Assembly: GCA_031278215.1 (NCBI GenBank)
Contig: JAITKV010000019.1
Span: 1 to 64,000 of the forward strand
Origin: Spirochaetaceae bacterium
GTDB taxonomy: Bacteria > Spirochaetota > Spirochaetia > Treponematales > Breznakiellaceae
Direction: 5' to 3'
DNA: 64,000 nucleotides
Shown here piece by piece: positions 44,720 to 54,168 of the stretch; within the stretch, counting starts at the first letter, position 1, and every line of letters begins with the position of its first letter. A model generated the notes under the pieces. The model saw nothing but the letters and a program-made list of their open reading frames with translations, searched no databases and had not been told where the DNA came from. The position numbers and the translations under genes are program-made.

Positions 44720-45939
44720 AGGTTCATTTCTCCCAGCAGGCGGTCGGTACGCCACCATACCAGCCGGACCTCCCATTCGGTGGCCAAAAGGCCCGACAGG
44801 ATCCCCTCGGCGGAAAGATTAAAGGCGTTGTATTTTAATTCGTCATTACGAACCTGGATAAAGCCCAGCCGCTGTTCCCGGGAACCGGCGGTTAACACCA
44901 GAAGGGAATAGCCCCCGTCCACGGGAAAATATAAAAAGACCCGGGAATTTTTAATAACCCCCAGCATGGCATAGGGCAGCTTTTGGGTAAGCTTCTTTTC
45001 GTTTTCCGTGGTGGTGTATTCAAAGAAGGGAACCGTAATCGAATCCTCATAAGAACCGGATTCCACATCCATGATCCAGATCACCGACGAATCGGGGATC
45101 GCCATGGAATTGTTGCTTTCGTCCACCGTATTGCGGTAGTAGTCCACTTTAAAAAAGAGTTTTCGTTCATCCGGCGAAACCGCGACCGTATCCATGGACA
45201 CGTAGTCTACCTTAGAACCGGGAGGAACGGGGATGCTGTCATTTTGCAGATGGACAAGATACAAGAGGGTTCCTTCGGAATTAAACCAGTAGATATTCCA
45301 CCCCGAAACCAGCAGGCAAACCACCGCGATCTCGTCATCCTGGGAAGCGTAGATCCCCATGATCCGGGAAAAGGGTTTACCCCCTATTCCTTCCTGCCCA
45401 AGAAAATTAACAAAACGGCCCGAATCGTTAAAATGAAGCACCACATTATCCAGCAGGCTGTTAGTTTCCGTATCCATAAGCTTCCTGTCCCCGTCCACCT
45501 TGTCCGCGGTGTAAATATGCTTGCGGGAATCCACGGTCAGGGCGCCCGGTTCTTTTAAGGGATGGGCTATGGACCAGCGGGTAACCATCCCCTCCTCGTC
45601 GATCCCCCGGCGCAGGGTGATGGGGGGCGGGCTGGTTTCTTCATTGTAGATCACAAAGAGCAGATCCCCGTAGGAATTATACCGGACAATCTTTCCCCCG
45701 GAGGTGTCGGAGATATAAAAAAGCCCGTCCCTCATGGCCAAACTGGTCCTGTTGGAGGATTGGCCCACCGCGGCGCCCACAAGGTTCACCTGGTCTTCCA
45801 GGGGCCCCATTTCCAGATTAAAAAGATCCATCCGGGCCACCGACGAAATGCGGCCCCGGGAACAGCCGGAAAAAGCAAGGATTAAAAAAAGGAACGCCGG
45901 GGCCCATCCTTGTATACCCCGTCCATGTAGTAGTCTCAC
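44716..45939 (-). CDS. Lipoprotein of spirochaete type, probable beta-propeller
   Basis: 407 residues. Signal peptide with lipobox FSGC. The rest is beta-rich with recurring strand-turn units (GLFYISDTSGGKIVRYNSYG, HIYTADKVDG, MGIYASQDDEIAVV) that look like propeller blades. Such lipoproteins occur in spirochaetes without known function. It may be displayed or periplasmic. It heads the four-gene minus-strand group that ends with the Nudix gene. Confidence 0.75.
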   Translation of the reverse strand: MRLLHGRGIQGWAPAFLFLILAFSGCSRGRISSVARMDLFNLEMGPLEDQVNLVGAAVGQSSNRTSLAMRDGLFYISDTSGGKIVRYNSYGDLLFVIYNEETSPPPITLRRGIDEEGMVTRWSIAHPLKEPGALTVDSRKHIYTADKVDGDRKLMDTETNSLLDNVVLHFNDSGRFVNFLGQEGIGGKPFSRIMGIYASQDDEIAVVCLLVSGWNIYWFNSEGTLLYLVHLQNDSIPVPPGSKVDYVSMDTVAVSPDERKLFFKVDYYRNTVDESNNSMAIPDSSVIWIMDVESGSYEDSITVPFFEYTTTENEKKLTQKLPYAMLGVIKNSRVFLYFPVDGGYSLLVLTAGSREQRLGFIQVRNDELKYNAFNLSAEGILSGLLATEWEVRLVWWRTDRLLGEMNL

Positions 45940-45986
45940 AGTTATAGTATTGGGTTTTTTGAATTATTTTTCAATGCCGGCGCTTT

Positions 45987-46018
45987 ATTCCCTGACAATT
46001 TGAAAATTGTCAGGGAAT
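45987..46018. repeat. Dispersed palindrome, family A, copy 2
   Basis: Perfect 15-bp arms ATTCCCTGACAATTT / AAATTGTCAGGGAAT around GA. Compared with copy 1 (2112-2142) a C-G pair has become T-A on both sides. It lies between the divergent lipoprotein gene and secA, so it would sit in one of their leaders. The 158-base gap holds nothing else clear. Confidence 0.8.
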
Positions 46019-46097
46019 TCCGTGTGTATAAAATGCCGAATTTCAACATTTCAACGGCGCCCTTCACTTTCTTCTTAAAATTTCTTATAGTAAGTTA

Positions 46098-48917
46098 ATG
46101 TTAGACAAGTTCATAAAAGCCCTGTTTGGCTCTCAGCATGAACGGGACCTAAAGCGGTTGATCCCCCTGCTTCACCAGGTTAACGAAAAAGAAGCATGGG
46201 CCGCGGCCCTTTCCACCGAAGAATTCCCCGGCCTTACGGCCCTGTTCCGCCGCCGCTGCGAGGAGGGCGAAACCCTGGACTCCCTCCTGCCCGAGGCCTT
46301 TGCCCTGGCCCGGGAAGCAAGCCGGCGGATCCTGGGGGAACGGCCCTACGATGTGCAGGTCCTGGGTTCCATCGTGCTCCACCAGGGCAAGATCGTAGAA
46401 ATGAAGACCGGGGAAGGAAAAACCCTTATGAGCGTGGCCGCGGCGTACCTTAACGCCATCCCCGGCAAGGGGGTCCATGTGGTAACGGTCAACGACTACC
46501 TGGCGGGCCGGGACTCGGACTGGATGCGGCCGGTGTTTACGGCCCTGGGCATAACCGTGGGCAGCATCCTTTCCGACATGGACAACGACCGGCGCCGGGA
46601 AAACTACCGCTGCGACATTACCTACGGAACCAACAACGAACTGGGTTTTGATTACCTTAGGGACAACATGCGCTGGGATCTGTCCGGCCGGGTTCAGCGG
46701 GGCCATCCCTTCTGCATCGTAGACGAAATCGACTCTATCTTAATAGACGAGGCCCGGACGCCCCTTATTATCTCCGGCGCCGCGGAGGACGACACCTACA
46801 AGTACGCGGAGGTGGACAAGCTCCTTTCTACCCTGGAAGAGGTCCGTAAAAAAGAAGACGGCGACTACCCCGACGAAGCCCAGGGTGAAGAAGTAAGCGG
46901 GGATTATAAACTAAACGAAAAAAACAAGAACATTTCCTTTACCAACGCGGGGCTTGCAAAGATAGAAGAAATACTGCAAAAACGGAACCTTATTAAAGGC
47001 AACATCGTGGACGAGGAAAATTTTGAATATATCCACTACTTTACCCAGGCCCTGCGGGCCCATAAGCTTTTTCACACCGATGTGGATTATGTGGTCCAGG
47101 ACGGACAGGTCCAGATCGTTGACGAATTTACCGGCCGGATCCTCCACGGCCGCCGCTACTCCGACGGCCTTCACCAGGCCATCGAAGCAAAGGAACGGAT
47201 CAAAATCGCCCAACGAAACCGTACCCTGGCCACCATAACCTTCCAGAACTACTTTAGGATGTACGAGAAAATTTCCGGCATGACGGGGACCGCCGATACG
47301 GAAGCCATGGAATTTAACAAGATATACAACCTGGACGTGGTGGTAATTCCCACAAATCTTCCGGTGGTTAGAATCGACGAGGATGACGTGGTGTATTTAA
47401 ACGAGGCGGACAAGTTTAACGCCCTCTGCGACGAAATAGCGGCGGCCCACCAGAAGGGTCAGCCCCTTCTGGTGGGGACCGTTTCCATAGAAAAATCCGA
47501 AAAAGTTTCCGCCCTGCTTACCCGCCGGGGCATACGCCACGAGGTACTGAACGCGAAAAACCACGCCCGGGAAGCGACTATTATTGCCGAAGCCGGGGCC
47601 CGGGGAGCGGTTACCATCGCCACCAATATGGCCGGCCGGGGCACGGACATTAAACTGGGGGGCAGTCCGGAACACCGGGCCCGGAAACGGGCGGGAACCA
47701 GCGCGGCGGCGGAACAGTACGCCGCGGCCTATGAAGCGGAATATGCAAAATGGAAGACCGACTACGAGGAAGTTAAATCCCTGGGGGGGCTTTACGTTAT
47801 CGGTACGGAGCGCCACGAAAGCCGGCGGATTGACAACCAGCTGCGGGGCCGTTCGGGCCGCCAGGGGGATCCGGGGCGGTCAAAATTTTTTATTTCCATG
47901 GACGACGACCTGATGCGGCTCTTCGGGGGCGAGAATATCAAGAGGATCATGGCAAAAATGGGCATGGAAGCCGGTGAACCTATCTACCATCCCTGGCTTA
48001 ATAAAAGCATCGAAAAGGCCCAGAAAAAAGTGGAAGAGCGGAACTTTGAAATTCGCAAGCACCTTTTGGAATACGACGACGTTCTTAACCAGCAAAGAAA
48101 ATTTATCTACGAGCAGCGGGACGCGATCCTAAACGACGGGGAGCTAAAAAAACGGGTCAATGAAGCCACCGCCGGCATGATAAACGCCGGGGTGGAACAG
48201 TTTATCTCTACCCAGAAGCGCAATCCCGCCGAGGCCCTAAAGACCCTGCAAAGTTTCCTAAAAGAAAAATTCAACCACGTTCCCGTTCCGGGCGGGGATT
48301 CGGCAATTTCGTCCGGGGGAACGGTAAAGAACCCGGAACTGCTGGAAGAACAGCTTTTGCGGGATCTGGAAGAAGATATTGCCGCGAAAGAGGCCCTCCT
48401 GGGGGCCGAAACAATCAACGCCTTTATCAGGGCCCAGTACCTCCAGTTCATCGACCGCCAGTGGCTTGATCACCTGGAAAACATGGAATCCCTTAGAGAG
48501 GCGGTATACCTGCGGGGTTACGCCCAGAAAAATCCCCTCACCGAATACAAGCTTGAGGGTTTTGAAATTTTCGACACCATGATTGATGCCATACGGCAGG
48601 AAATCGCATCCCGGATACACCTGGTCCGGATCCACACGGAAGGAAACCGGGAAACCCGCCAAACGGTACGGATCCACTCCGCCAACCACGGGGCCGCGGC
48701 AAGTTTCGGGGGCGGCGGTCTCGCCGGCGGCGGCGCCGCGGGCGGCGGTCCTGCGGGCGGCGGCGCCGGCGGCGGCGGCGGCGCCGGGGGAGGCGGCCCC
48801 CCGGGCCGTTCCCAGCCGGAAAACGCCACCGTGGTGCGGAATTATCCCAAGGTGGGCCGTAACGACCCCTGCCCCTGCGGTTCCGGAAAAAAGTACAAAT
48901 ACTGCCACGGACGTTAG
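46098..48917 (+). CDS. secA: Preprotein translocase ATPase SecA
   Basis: 939 residues. Drives proteins through SecYEG. Motor motifs: [12 protein letters not shown] (Walker A), [40 protein letters not shown] and [10 protein letters not shown]. The C-terminal zinc tip [12 protein letters not shown] is intact. Before it lies a glycine/alanine linker (about residues 872-908) of repeated GGG and AGGG units, encoded by GC-rich trinucleotide-like sequence. Divergent from the lipoprotein gene. Confidence 0.97.
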   Translation: MLDKFIKALFGSQHERDLKRLIPLLHQVNEKEAWAAALSTEEFPGLTALFRRRCEEGETLDSLLPEAFALAREASRRILGERPYDVQVLGSIVLHQGKIVEMKTGEGKTLMSVAAAYLNAIPGKGVHVVTVNDYLAGRDSDWMRPVFTALGITVGSILSDMDNDRRRENYRCDITYGTNNELGFDYLRDNMRWDLSGRVQRGHPFCIVDEIDSILIDEARTPLIISGAAEDDTYKYAEVDKLLSTLEEVRKKEDGDYPDEAQGEEVSGDYKLNEKNKNISFTNAGLAKIEEILQKRNLIKGNIVDEENFEYIHYFTQALRAHKLFHTDVDYVVQDGQVQIVDEFTGRILHGRRYSDGLHQAIEAKERIKIAQRNRTLATITFQNYFRMYEKISGMTGTADTEAMEFNKIYNLDVVVIPTNLPVVRIDEDDVVYLNEADKFNALCDEIAAAHQKGQPLLVGTVSIEKSEKVSALLTRRGIRHEVLNAKNHAREATIIAEAGARGAVTIATNMAGRGTDIKLGGSPEHRARKRAGTSAAAEQYAAAYEAEYAKWKTDYEEVKSLGGLYVIGTERHESRRIDNQLRGRSGRQGDPGRSKFFISMDDDLMRLFGGENIKRIMAKMGMEAGEPIYHPWLNKSIEKAQKKVEERNFEIRKHLLEYDDVLNQQRKFIYEQRDAILNDGELKKRVNEATAGMINAGVEQFISTQKRNPAEALKTLQSFLKEKFNHVPVPGGDSAISSGGTVKNPELLEEQLLRDLEEDIAAKEALLGAETINAFIRAQYLQFIDRQWLDHLENMESLREAVYLRGYAQKNPLTEYKLEGFEIFDTMIDAIRQEIASRIHLVRIHTEGNRETRQTVRIHSANHGAAASFGGGGLAGGGAAGGGPAGGGAGGGGGAGGGGPPGRSQPENATVVRNYPKVGRNDPCPCGSGKKYKYCHGR

Positions 48918-48955
48918 CCGCGTCGGAGGATGGCGCTTTTTATCCTCCGCGGGCG

Positions 48956-50242
48956 TTAGTTTCCCCGTCTGACAAACGCGTCCGTGTACCCCATGGACTG
49001 AAAACTTTTAAGCAGGGCCCCGGATTCCCCCTGGTTAACGGGACCCACCAGGATCCGGTATACCGGCCTGCCGGAGCTTCCGGTACATTGAACCGCCAGA
49101 GGATAGGCCTTGTTCACCTTGGCCAGTTCCCGTTCCACCGCGGCAACCTGGCTGTAGGCCCCTATCTGGAGGTAGTATTTTCCGTACTCAAGATCCGACA
49201 CCGCAAGGACGCTGAAAATCTGGGGAACGGAACCGGAAGCTCCTGCGGAGGACTGGGGAACCCGTTCTTCCGCCGGAACAAGGGTATAACCGTATCCGCC
49301 GGCGGCGCCCGTGGGAGGCTCCGGGGAAGGCGCCGGAGCAGGGCCGGAGGCCCCTTCGGCGGCGGGGGCGGCTGGGACCGGTACGGGTACCGGTACCGGC
49401 ACCGGAATAAGCACCGGGGCGCTTATTAAGGCGGGGGGTTCCGGTTGTTCTTCCGGCGCCGGAATAAATTCCCGGGGAATATCCGACAGCACCGGCTCCC
49501 CCCCGGCGCCGTTCCGGGAAACAGGGGTTTCGGTGGTTTCCACCGAATCTTCCACCGCTGCGGGAACAAGGAGTTCCGGGGTTTCGGAAGGGGTAATCCT
49601 TTCGGGATCCTTTTCCGGCTCCCGGACGGCCAATACCGGTTCTTCCTTTATAAGCGGGGGCGGTTCCGGTATAATTTCCTGCACCGGCGGCCCGGAGGAG
49701 ACTGCGGCAATCACCGGTTCCGATACCGCCGGAACAGCTTCCTCCGGCGCCGGATCTGCCGCCGCCGCCGGATCGGCCGGCGCCGCCGCTGCCGGGGAAA
49801 CGGCTTCCGCCGGGGAACTATTCGCGCCGGCGGAACCGCCGGGATAGGCCCCCTCTATGGCGGCCAAAGGATCGTAATCGGGGTCCCCGGAACGAAGGTG
49901 ATCTTCGGTAAACCGCGAAAAAGCTATGGGATCCGAAGGCTGGATCATCCGTATCCGGCCTATGGTACGGCTTTGGAGCCCCACCGCCACCGCCGCTTCC
50001 CGGGATACCAGGGCCAAAAGGCCCGGAGTATCCAGGCCTGCGGATACAATTACCCGGACGGTTTTTCCTGTTTCCAGGTTGGTTAAATCCACCACCGTAT
50101 TCCGGGGAAACGCGTTGGTGGCCACGTACAGGCCCTCTTCGGGGAAATCTCCCGAAACCGCCGCGGCCCCCTCCCACACGGAGGCGCCGGTAAAGAGAAA
50201 AAAAGCCGCCGCGGCCAGGGAAATAAAAAAAGTTTTTTTCAT
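48956..50242 (-). CDS. Exported RlpA/SPOR-domain protein with long Pro/Ala/Glu linker
   Basis: 428 residues. Signal peptide (1-28), then an RlpA-like double-psi beta-barrel part (about 35-115, VATNAFPRNTVVDLTNLETG) without the catalytic acidic residue I would expect. A disordered stretch rich in Ala, Pro, Glu and Val (about 135-345) follows. The C-terminal SPOR domain (YYLQIGAYSQVAAVERELAK...YRILVGPVNQGE) binds denuded peptidoglycan at division sites. Two bases after the small exported-protein gene. Confidence 0.85.
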   Translation of the reverse strand: MKKTFFISLAAAAFFLFTGASVWEGAAAVSGDFPEEGLYVATNAFPRNTVVDLTNLETGKTVRVIVSAGLDTPGLLALVSREAAVAVGLQSRTIGRIRMIQPSDPIAFSRFTEDHLRSGDPDYDPLAAIEGAYPGGSAGANSSPAEAVSPAAAAPADPAAAADPAPEEAVPAVSEPVIAAVSSGPPVQEIIPEPPPLIKEEPVLAVREPEKDPERITPSETPELLVPAAVEDSVETTETPVSRNGAGGEPVLSDIPREFIPAPEEQPEPPALISAPVLIPVPVPVPVPVPAAPAAEGASGPAPAPSPEPPTGAAGGYGYTLVPAEERVPQSSAGASGSVPQIFSVLAVSDLEYGKYYLQIGAYSQVAAVERELAKVNKAYPLAVQCTGSSGRPVYRILVGPVNQGESGALLKSFQSMGYTDAFVRRGN

Positions 50243-50244
50243 AC

Positions 50245-50751
50245 CTACGAGCCTCTATGTACTAGTTGGGGGATAAGCCTTTCCGCGCTTTTTTTCGCAT
50301 CCGCCAATTCCTCGCCGGAATCTTCCCAGGGTTTTGCGATCACGGAACTTTCATACAGCAGTTTTCCGGTGGAAACACTAAAGATCTTCATGCGTATTTC
50401 CCGGGGATGTTCCGGGCCCCCTTCGGGAAACAATAGAAGGACCATCACAAAAAATTCCGCGCCCCCAAGCCGGGCTTCGTCAAAATCACGCCGGGCCTGA
50501 AGGGGTATCTGCGAATCCGGCGCCGCCGGATTTCCCGGCGCTGCCGGAATTCGCAGAATCGGGGCGTTGAAAACAATATGACCGGCGTCAAACAGAACAT
50601 CCATTATCCCGCTTTCCCAGACCGCCGCCGATTGGGTCCGGCCGGTACCGGACAGAAATCCCGCTTCTACGACCAAAACGGAAACCGTCGCCGCGTGAAG
50701 GGATATAAAGCCTGCAAAAGCAAGAATTAAAGCAATGAAATGCCGTTTCAT
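50245..50751 (-). CDS. Small exported protein of unknown function
   Basis: 168 residues with a signal peptide (MKRHFIALILAFAGFISLHA). The rest is a mixed alpha/beta domain with no motif I know; the middle has a VFNAPILRIPA stretch and a run of Pro/Ala. GGAGG precedes the ATG. Cotranscribed with the SPOR gene, so a periplasmic envelope role is likely but unproven. Confidence 0.65.
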   Translation of the reverse strand: MKRHFIALILAFAGFISLHAATVSVLVVEAGFLSGTGRTQSAAVWESGIMDVLFDAGHIVFNAPILRIPAAPGNPAAPDSQIPLQARRDFDEARLGGAEFFVMVLLLFPEGGPEHPREIRMKIFSVSTGKLLYESSVIAKPWEDSGEELADAKKSAERLIPQLVHRGS

Positions 50752-50846
50752 GGCAATCCTCCATTTACACTATCGGCGGGTATGAAACACGAATTAAGCC
50801 TAAGAAGCTTCACTCTGGGCTTTTTATTTTGTAAACTGGTCTATAG

Positions 50847-51389
50847 ATGAAGTACTTTGCCGCCCAAGTAAAAACCCGAAAAGAAGAAAAATACATTAAG
50901 CTGTTCAGGGCCCTGCATCCCCGGTGCACCATAAACATTTATTTTCCCAAGCGGAAGCTTAACGTCCGCCGCCGGGGGGCAATGGTTCCCACCACCCTGG
51001 CGGTTTTTCCGGGGTATATTTTTTTAGAAATCGACGAAGAAGATTCAATCCTGCGCTACCATTGGCTCTTCCGTAAAACCGACGGATTCTACCGGTTCCT
51101 AAAATCCAACCAAAATATCCGGCCCCTGGAAAACCGGGATCTGGAGACGGTGCTCCATTTTATAAAAAAGACGGGCCCCCTGGCGGGTATTTCCAGGGTC
51201 TACTTTGACGAAAAATCCCGGATTGTGGTCGTCGACGGCCCCCTGGTGGGTCTTGAGGGAGATATCATAAAGGTCGATAAAAGAAAGGGAAGGGCCAAAA
51301 TAAAACTCGACCTGTACGACGATTCTTTTACCATAGATTTGGGCTTTGAAATGATAGAGCCGGCGGCCCAGCCCGGACCGAAGGTTTAA
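50847..51389 (+). CDS. NusG paralogue, probable operon-specific antiterminator
   Basis: 180 residues. N-terminal NGN domain (KYFAAQVKTRKEEKYIKLF) and a C-terminal KOW segment (GPLVGLEGDIIKVDKRKGRA). Such LoaP/UpxY/RfaH-type relatives sit at the head of long polysaccharide or secondary-metabolite operons and prevent early termination. Here it is followed after 26 bases by a sugar dehydratase gene, which fits. The main nusG should be elsewhere. Confidence 0.85.
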   Translation: MKYFAAQVKTRKEEKYIKLFRALHPRCTINIYFPKRKLNVRRRGAMVPTTLAVFPGYIFLEIDEEDSILRYHWLFRKTDGFYRFLKSNQNIRPLENRDLETVLHFIKKTGPLAGISRVYFDEKSRIVVVDGPLVGLEGDIIKVDKRKGRAKIKLDLYDDSFTIDLGFEMIEPAAQPGPKV

Positions 51390-51415
51390 ATCGATCCCAT
51401 GAGGGAGGGGATACT

Positions 51416-52981
51416 ATGAAAGAAACAGAACGATCCCAGATGTATATTATCGGCGCGGGTTTTGCGGGGCAGACTCTGGCCCGGGAAATTAAGGCCAAAA
51501 CTATTTTAGGGACCGTTGTGGCCTTTCTTGACGATGATCCGGGAAAAATAGGAAAAAAGATTGAAGGAATCCCCGTTTTGGGGCCCATCCGGGATGTGGC
51601 CCGGCTTTTACGGATGAACCCCGCGGACGAAGCGATCATCGCCATTCCCAGCGCATCCCGGGAATACCTAAAGGAATTATACGCAATCCTAAAAAAAGCC
51701 GGGTTCCAGCGGATCCGCATCCTGCCGGGCATTTCCCAGATCATAGAAGGGGACGCCCACCTGATCCAGACCAGGTCCATCGATCCCCAGGATCTGCTGG
51801 GCCGGACGCCGGTGGCGGTGAACCTTAAAAAAAGCCTGGAATACCTGCGGGGTAAACGGGTTTTGGTTACCGGCGCCGGAGGCTCCATAGGCAGCGAACT
51901 GTGCCGCCAGCTCCTTTCCGGCGGCGCTTCACGGCTCTACCTGTTCGGCCACGGGGAAAATTCAATCTATCTAATCGACCGGGAACTACGGCTTCTTCAG
52001 GAAGAGGGGGTAGGAGAAAAGGCCACCATCATCCCCATCATCGGGGACCTTAAGGACCGGGATTATATGCACTATATCCTGGGAAAGCTGCGGGCGGATG
52101 TTATTTTTCATACCGCGGCGTATAAACATGTTCCCATGATGGAAGAAAATCCTGTGGCGGCCATGGAAAACAATTTTTTCGGCACCAAAAACCTTGTGGA
52201 CGCCGCGAAGACCCAGGGGGTACGGCGCTTTGTTCATATCACCACCGACAAGGCGGCGGACCCCGTGTCGGTCTACGGCGCCTCCAAGCTGCTTTGCGAA
52301 CGGCTTGTCCTGGCCGCGGCGGGGCCCGAAAACCGTTTTATGGTGGTCCGGTTCGGTAATGTTCTGGGATCCCGGGGATCGATCATGCTCCTGTTTCAAA
52401 AGCAGATTGAAAAAGGGGGCCCCCTGACGGTAACCCACCCGGATATGAAGCGCTGGTTCATGACCATTCCCGAAGCCTGTTCTCTGGTGCTAAAAGCCGG
52501 GGGAGTGGGCGAAAACGGAAACTTGTACCTGCTGGACATGGGGGAACCGGTGTTGATCCGGGAGCTTGCGGAACAGATGATCCGCTTTTACGGCTATGAA
52601 AGCGGCCGGGATATCAAGATCGAATACACCGGTCCCCGGCCCGGAGAGCGGCTGGACGAAAAACTCTGGGGAGAAGACGAATATCCGGTACCCACGGACT
52701 TTGACCGGATCCTCGCGCTTAAACGGGAACCTCCTTCAAGTATCGATCTGGACGCCCTTATCGAAGGGCTGCGGCCCATTATCACCCTTGATCCTTCCCG
52801 CCGGGACAAGTACCGGAACGCTTCTTTGCTGCGGGAACTCCTCCGAAACTATATACCCACCCTTAGGCCCGGCTATTCCGGCGGAAAGCTTCGCTGCGAC
52901 GCCTCAAAAGTCCCGGCCCCTCCCCTTCCCGCCTCTCCGCTGTTTTCGGCCCCCTCCGTGCGGCCCGCCCCGGTTTTCTGA
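51416..52981 (+). CDS. CapD/FlmA-type nucleotide-sugar dehydratase
   Basis: 521 residues. An N-terminal CoA-binding-like Rossmann domain (MYIIGAGFAGQTLAREI) without the membrane helices seen in many relatives is followed by the dehydratase domain: VTGAGGSIGSELCRQLL, HTAAYKHVPMMEENP, TTDKAADPVSVYGASK and RFGNVLGSRGSIM. The family makes 4-keto-6-deoxy sugars for polysaccharides. The Y in SVYGASK replaces the Met of the PglF-type active site. GGGAGGGG precedes the ATG. The next gene, an aminotransferase, would use its product. Confidence 0.9.
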   Translation: MKETERSQMYIIGAGFAGQTLAREIKAKTILGTVVAFLDDDPGKIGKKIEGIPVLGPIRDVARLLRMNPADEAIIAIPSASREYLKELYAILKKAGFQRIRILPGISQIIEGDAHLIQTRSIDPQDLLGRTPVAVNLKKSLEYLRGKRVLVTGAGGSIGSELCRQLLSGGASRLYLFGHGENSIYLIDRELRLLQEEGVGEKATIIPIIGDLKDRDYMHYILGKLRADVIFHTAAYKHVPMMEENPVAAMENNFFGTKNLVDAAKTQGVRRFVHITTDKAADPVSVYGASKLLCERLVLAAAGPENRFMVVRFGNVLGSRGSIMLLFQKQIEKGGPLTVTHPDMKRWFMTIPEACSLVLKAGGVGENGNLYLLDMGEPVLIRELAEQMIRFYGYESGRDIKIEYTGPRPGERLDEKLWGEDEYPVPTDFDRILALKREPPSSIDLDALIEGLRPIITLDPSRRDKYRNASLLRELLRNYIPTLRPGYSGGKLRCDASKVPAPPLPASPLFSAPSVRPAPVF

Positions 52982-52983
52982 AC

Positions 52984-54162
52984 ATGGACGGCATACCCTT
53001 TGCCCGCCCCTGGATCGGCAAGGAAGAAGAAGAAGCGGCGCTTCGGGTGCTCCGGTCCGGCTGGCTTACCACGGGAAAAGAGGCCCTGGCCTTTGAAAAA
53101 GAATTTTCCGCCTTTTTAAACGGAGGGGCCGCGGCGGAGGGGCCGGTCCGGGCCCTGGCGGTAAATTCCGCCACATCGGGGCTCCACCTGGCCCTGGAGG
53201 CCCTGGGAATAGGCCCCGGGGACGCGGTTTTTCTTCCCTCGTATACCTTTACCGCCACCGCGGAGGTGGTCCGTTACCTCGGGGCCGAGGCGGTGTTTGT
53301 GGATCTGGCGCCGGATTCCTACAACATCGACGGCGCCGGCCTGGAACTTGCCCTGTCCGGCGGCCTGGCGCGAAAAACACGTCCCCGGGCAATAATTCCC
53401 GTCCATTTCGGGGGTTTTCCCTGCGACATGGAAGCCCTGAACGCACTGGCCCACCGCCGCGGATTGGCGGTGGTATAAGACGCGGCCCACGCCTTTCCCG
53501 CCCGGCTTCCGGGGGAACCGCCCCGGTGGGCCGGAACCGGGGGGGACGCCGGGGTTTTCTCGTTCTACGCGACAAAAACCATCACCACCGGCGAGGGGGG
53601 CATGGTGGTTACCTCCCGGGAGGATCTGGCCCGGCGAATCTCCCTTATGCGCAGCCACGGTATAGACCGCAGCATCTGGAACCGGTATACGGACGTGCAA
53701 AACCCCTGGTACTACGAAGTAGTGGCGCCGGGATACAAGTACAACCTGCCGGACCTTCTGGCCGCCCTGGGAAGGGTCCAGCTTAGCCGGGCCATGGAAC
53801 TTCTGCGGCTCCGGGAATCCATCGCCGCCCGGTACGACGGGGCCTTTGCGGACGAAGAAGCGCTGATCTTGCCCCCCCGGGGCGGGGCCCGGCACCTTTA
53901 CACCCTGCGGTTCCGGAGTCCCGGGGACCGGGATCCCTGCATCGAAAAACTCCGAAACGCGGGCATAGGGACCTCGGTACACTTTATTCCCCTCCACATT
54001 ATGCCCTATTATAGAGACAGGTACGGCCTGGCAGAAGAGGATTATCCGGAATCCCTAAAACGGTTTAGGGAAACCCTGTCTCTTCCCATCTGGCCCGGCA
54101 TGAGCGAAGCCCAGGTAGACCGGGTAATCGCGACGGTCCGGGACTTTCTAAGGCAGACCTGA
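52984..54162 (+). pseudogene. DegT/DnrJ aminotransferase broken by an in-frame stop
   Basis: The same frame runs for 393 codons with one TAA at 53476-53478. Upstream: GIPFARPWIGKEEEEAALRV, TSGLHLALEALG, PSYTFTATAE. Downstream: DAAHAFPAR, FYATKTITTGEGGM with the PLP-binding Lys, and a normal C-terminus. The stop takes the place of the Glu in the conserved EDAAHA motif (GAA to TAA), after about 164 residues. Without the stop it would be a full sugar aminotransferase for the 4-keto sugar of the preceding gene. It could be a true loss, a readthrough case or a sequencing error. Three bases follow the CapD-type gene. Confidence 0.9.
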
Positions 54163-54168
54163 GGTTCC

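Noticed and set aside
49311-49847. Gly/Ser/Thr-rich plus-strand ORF
   Set aside because: Antisense of the Pro/Ala/Glu linker in the SPOR protein; low complexity and no binding site.
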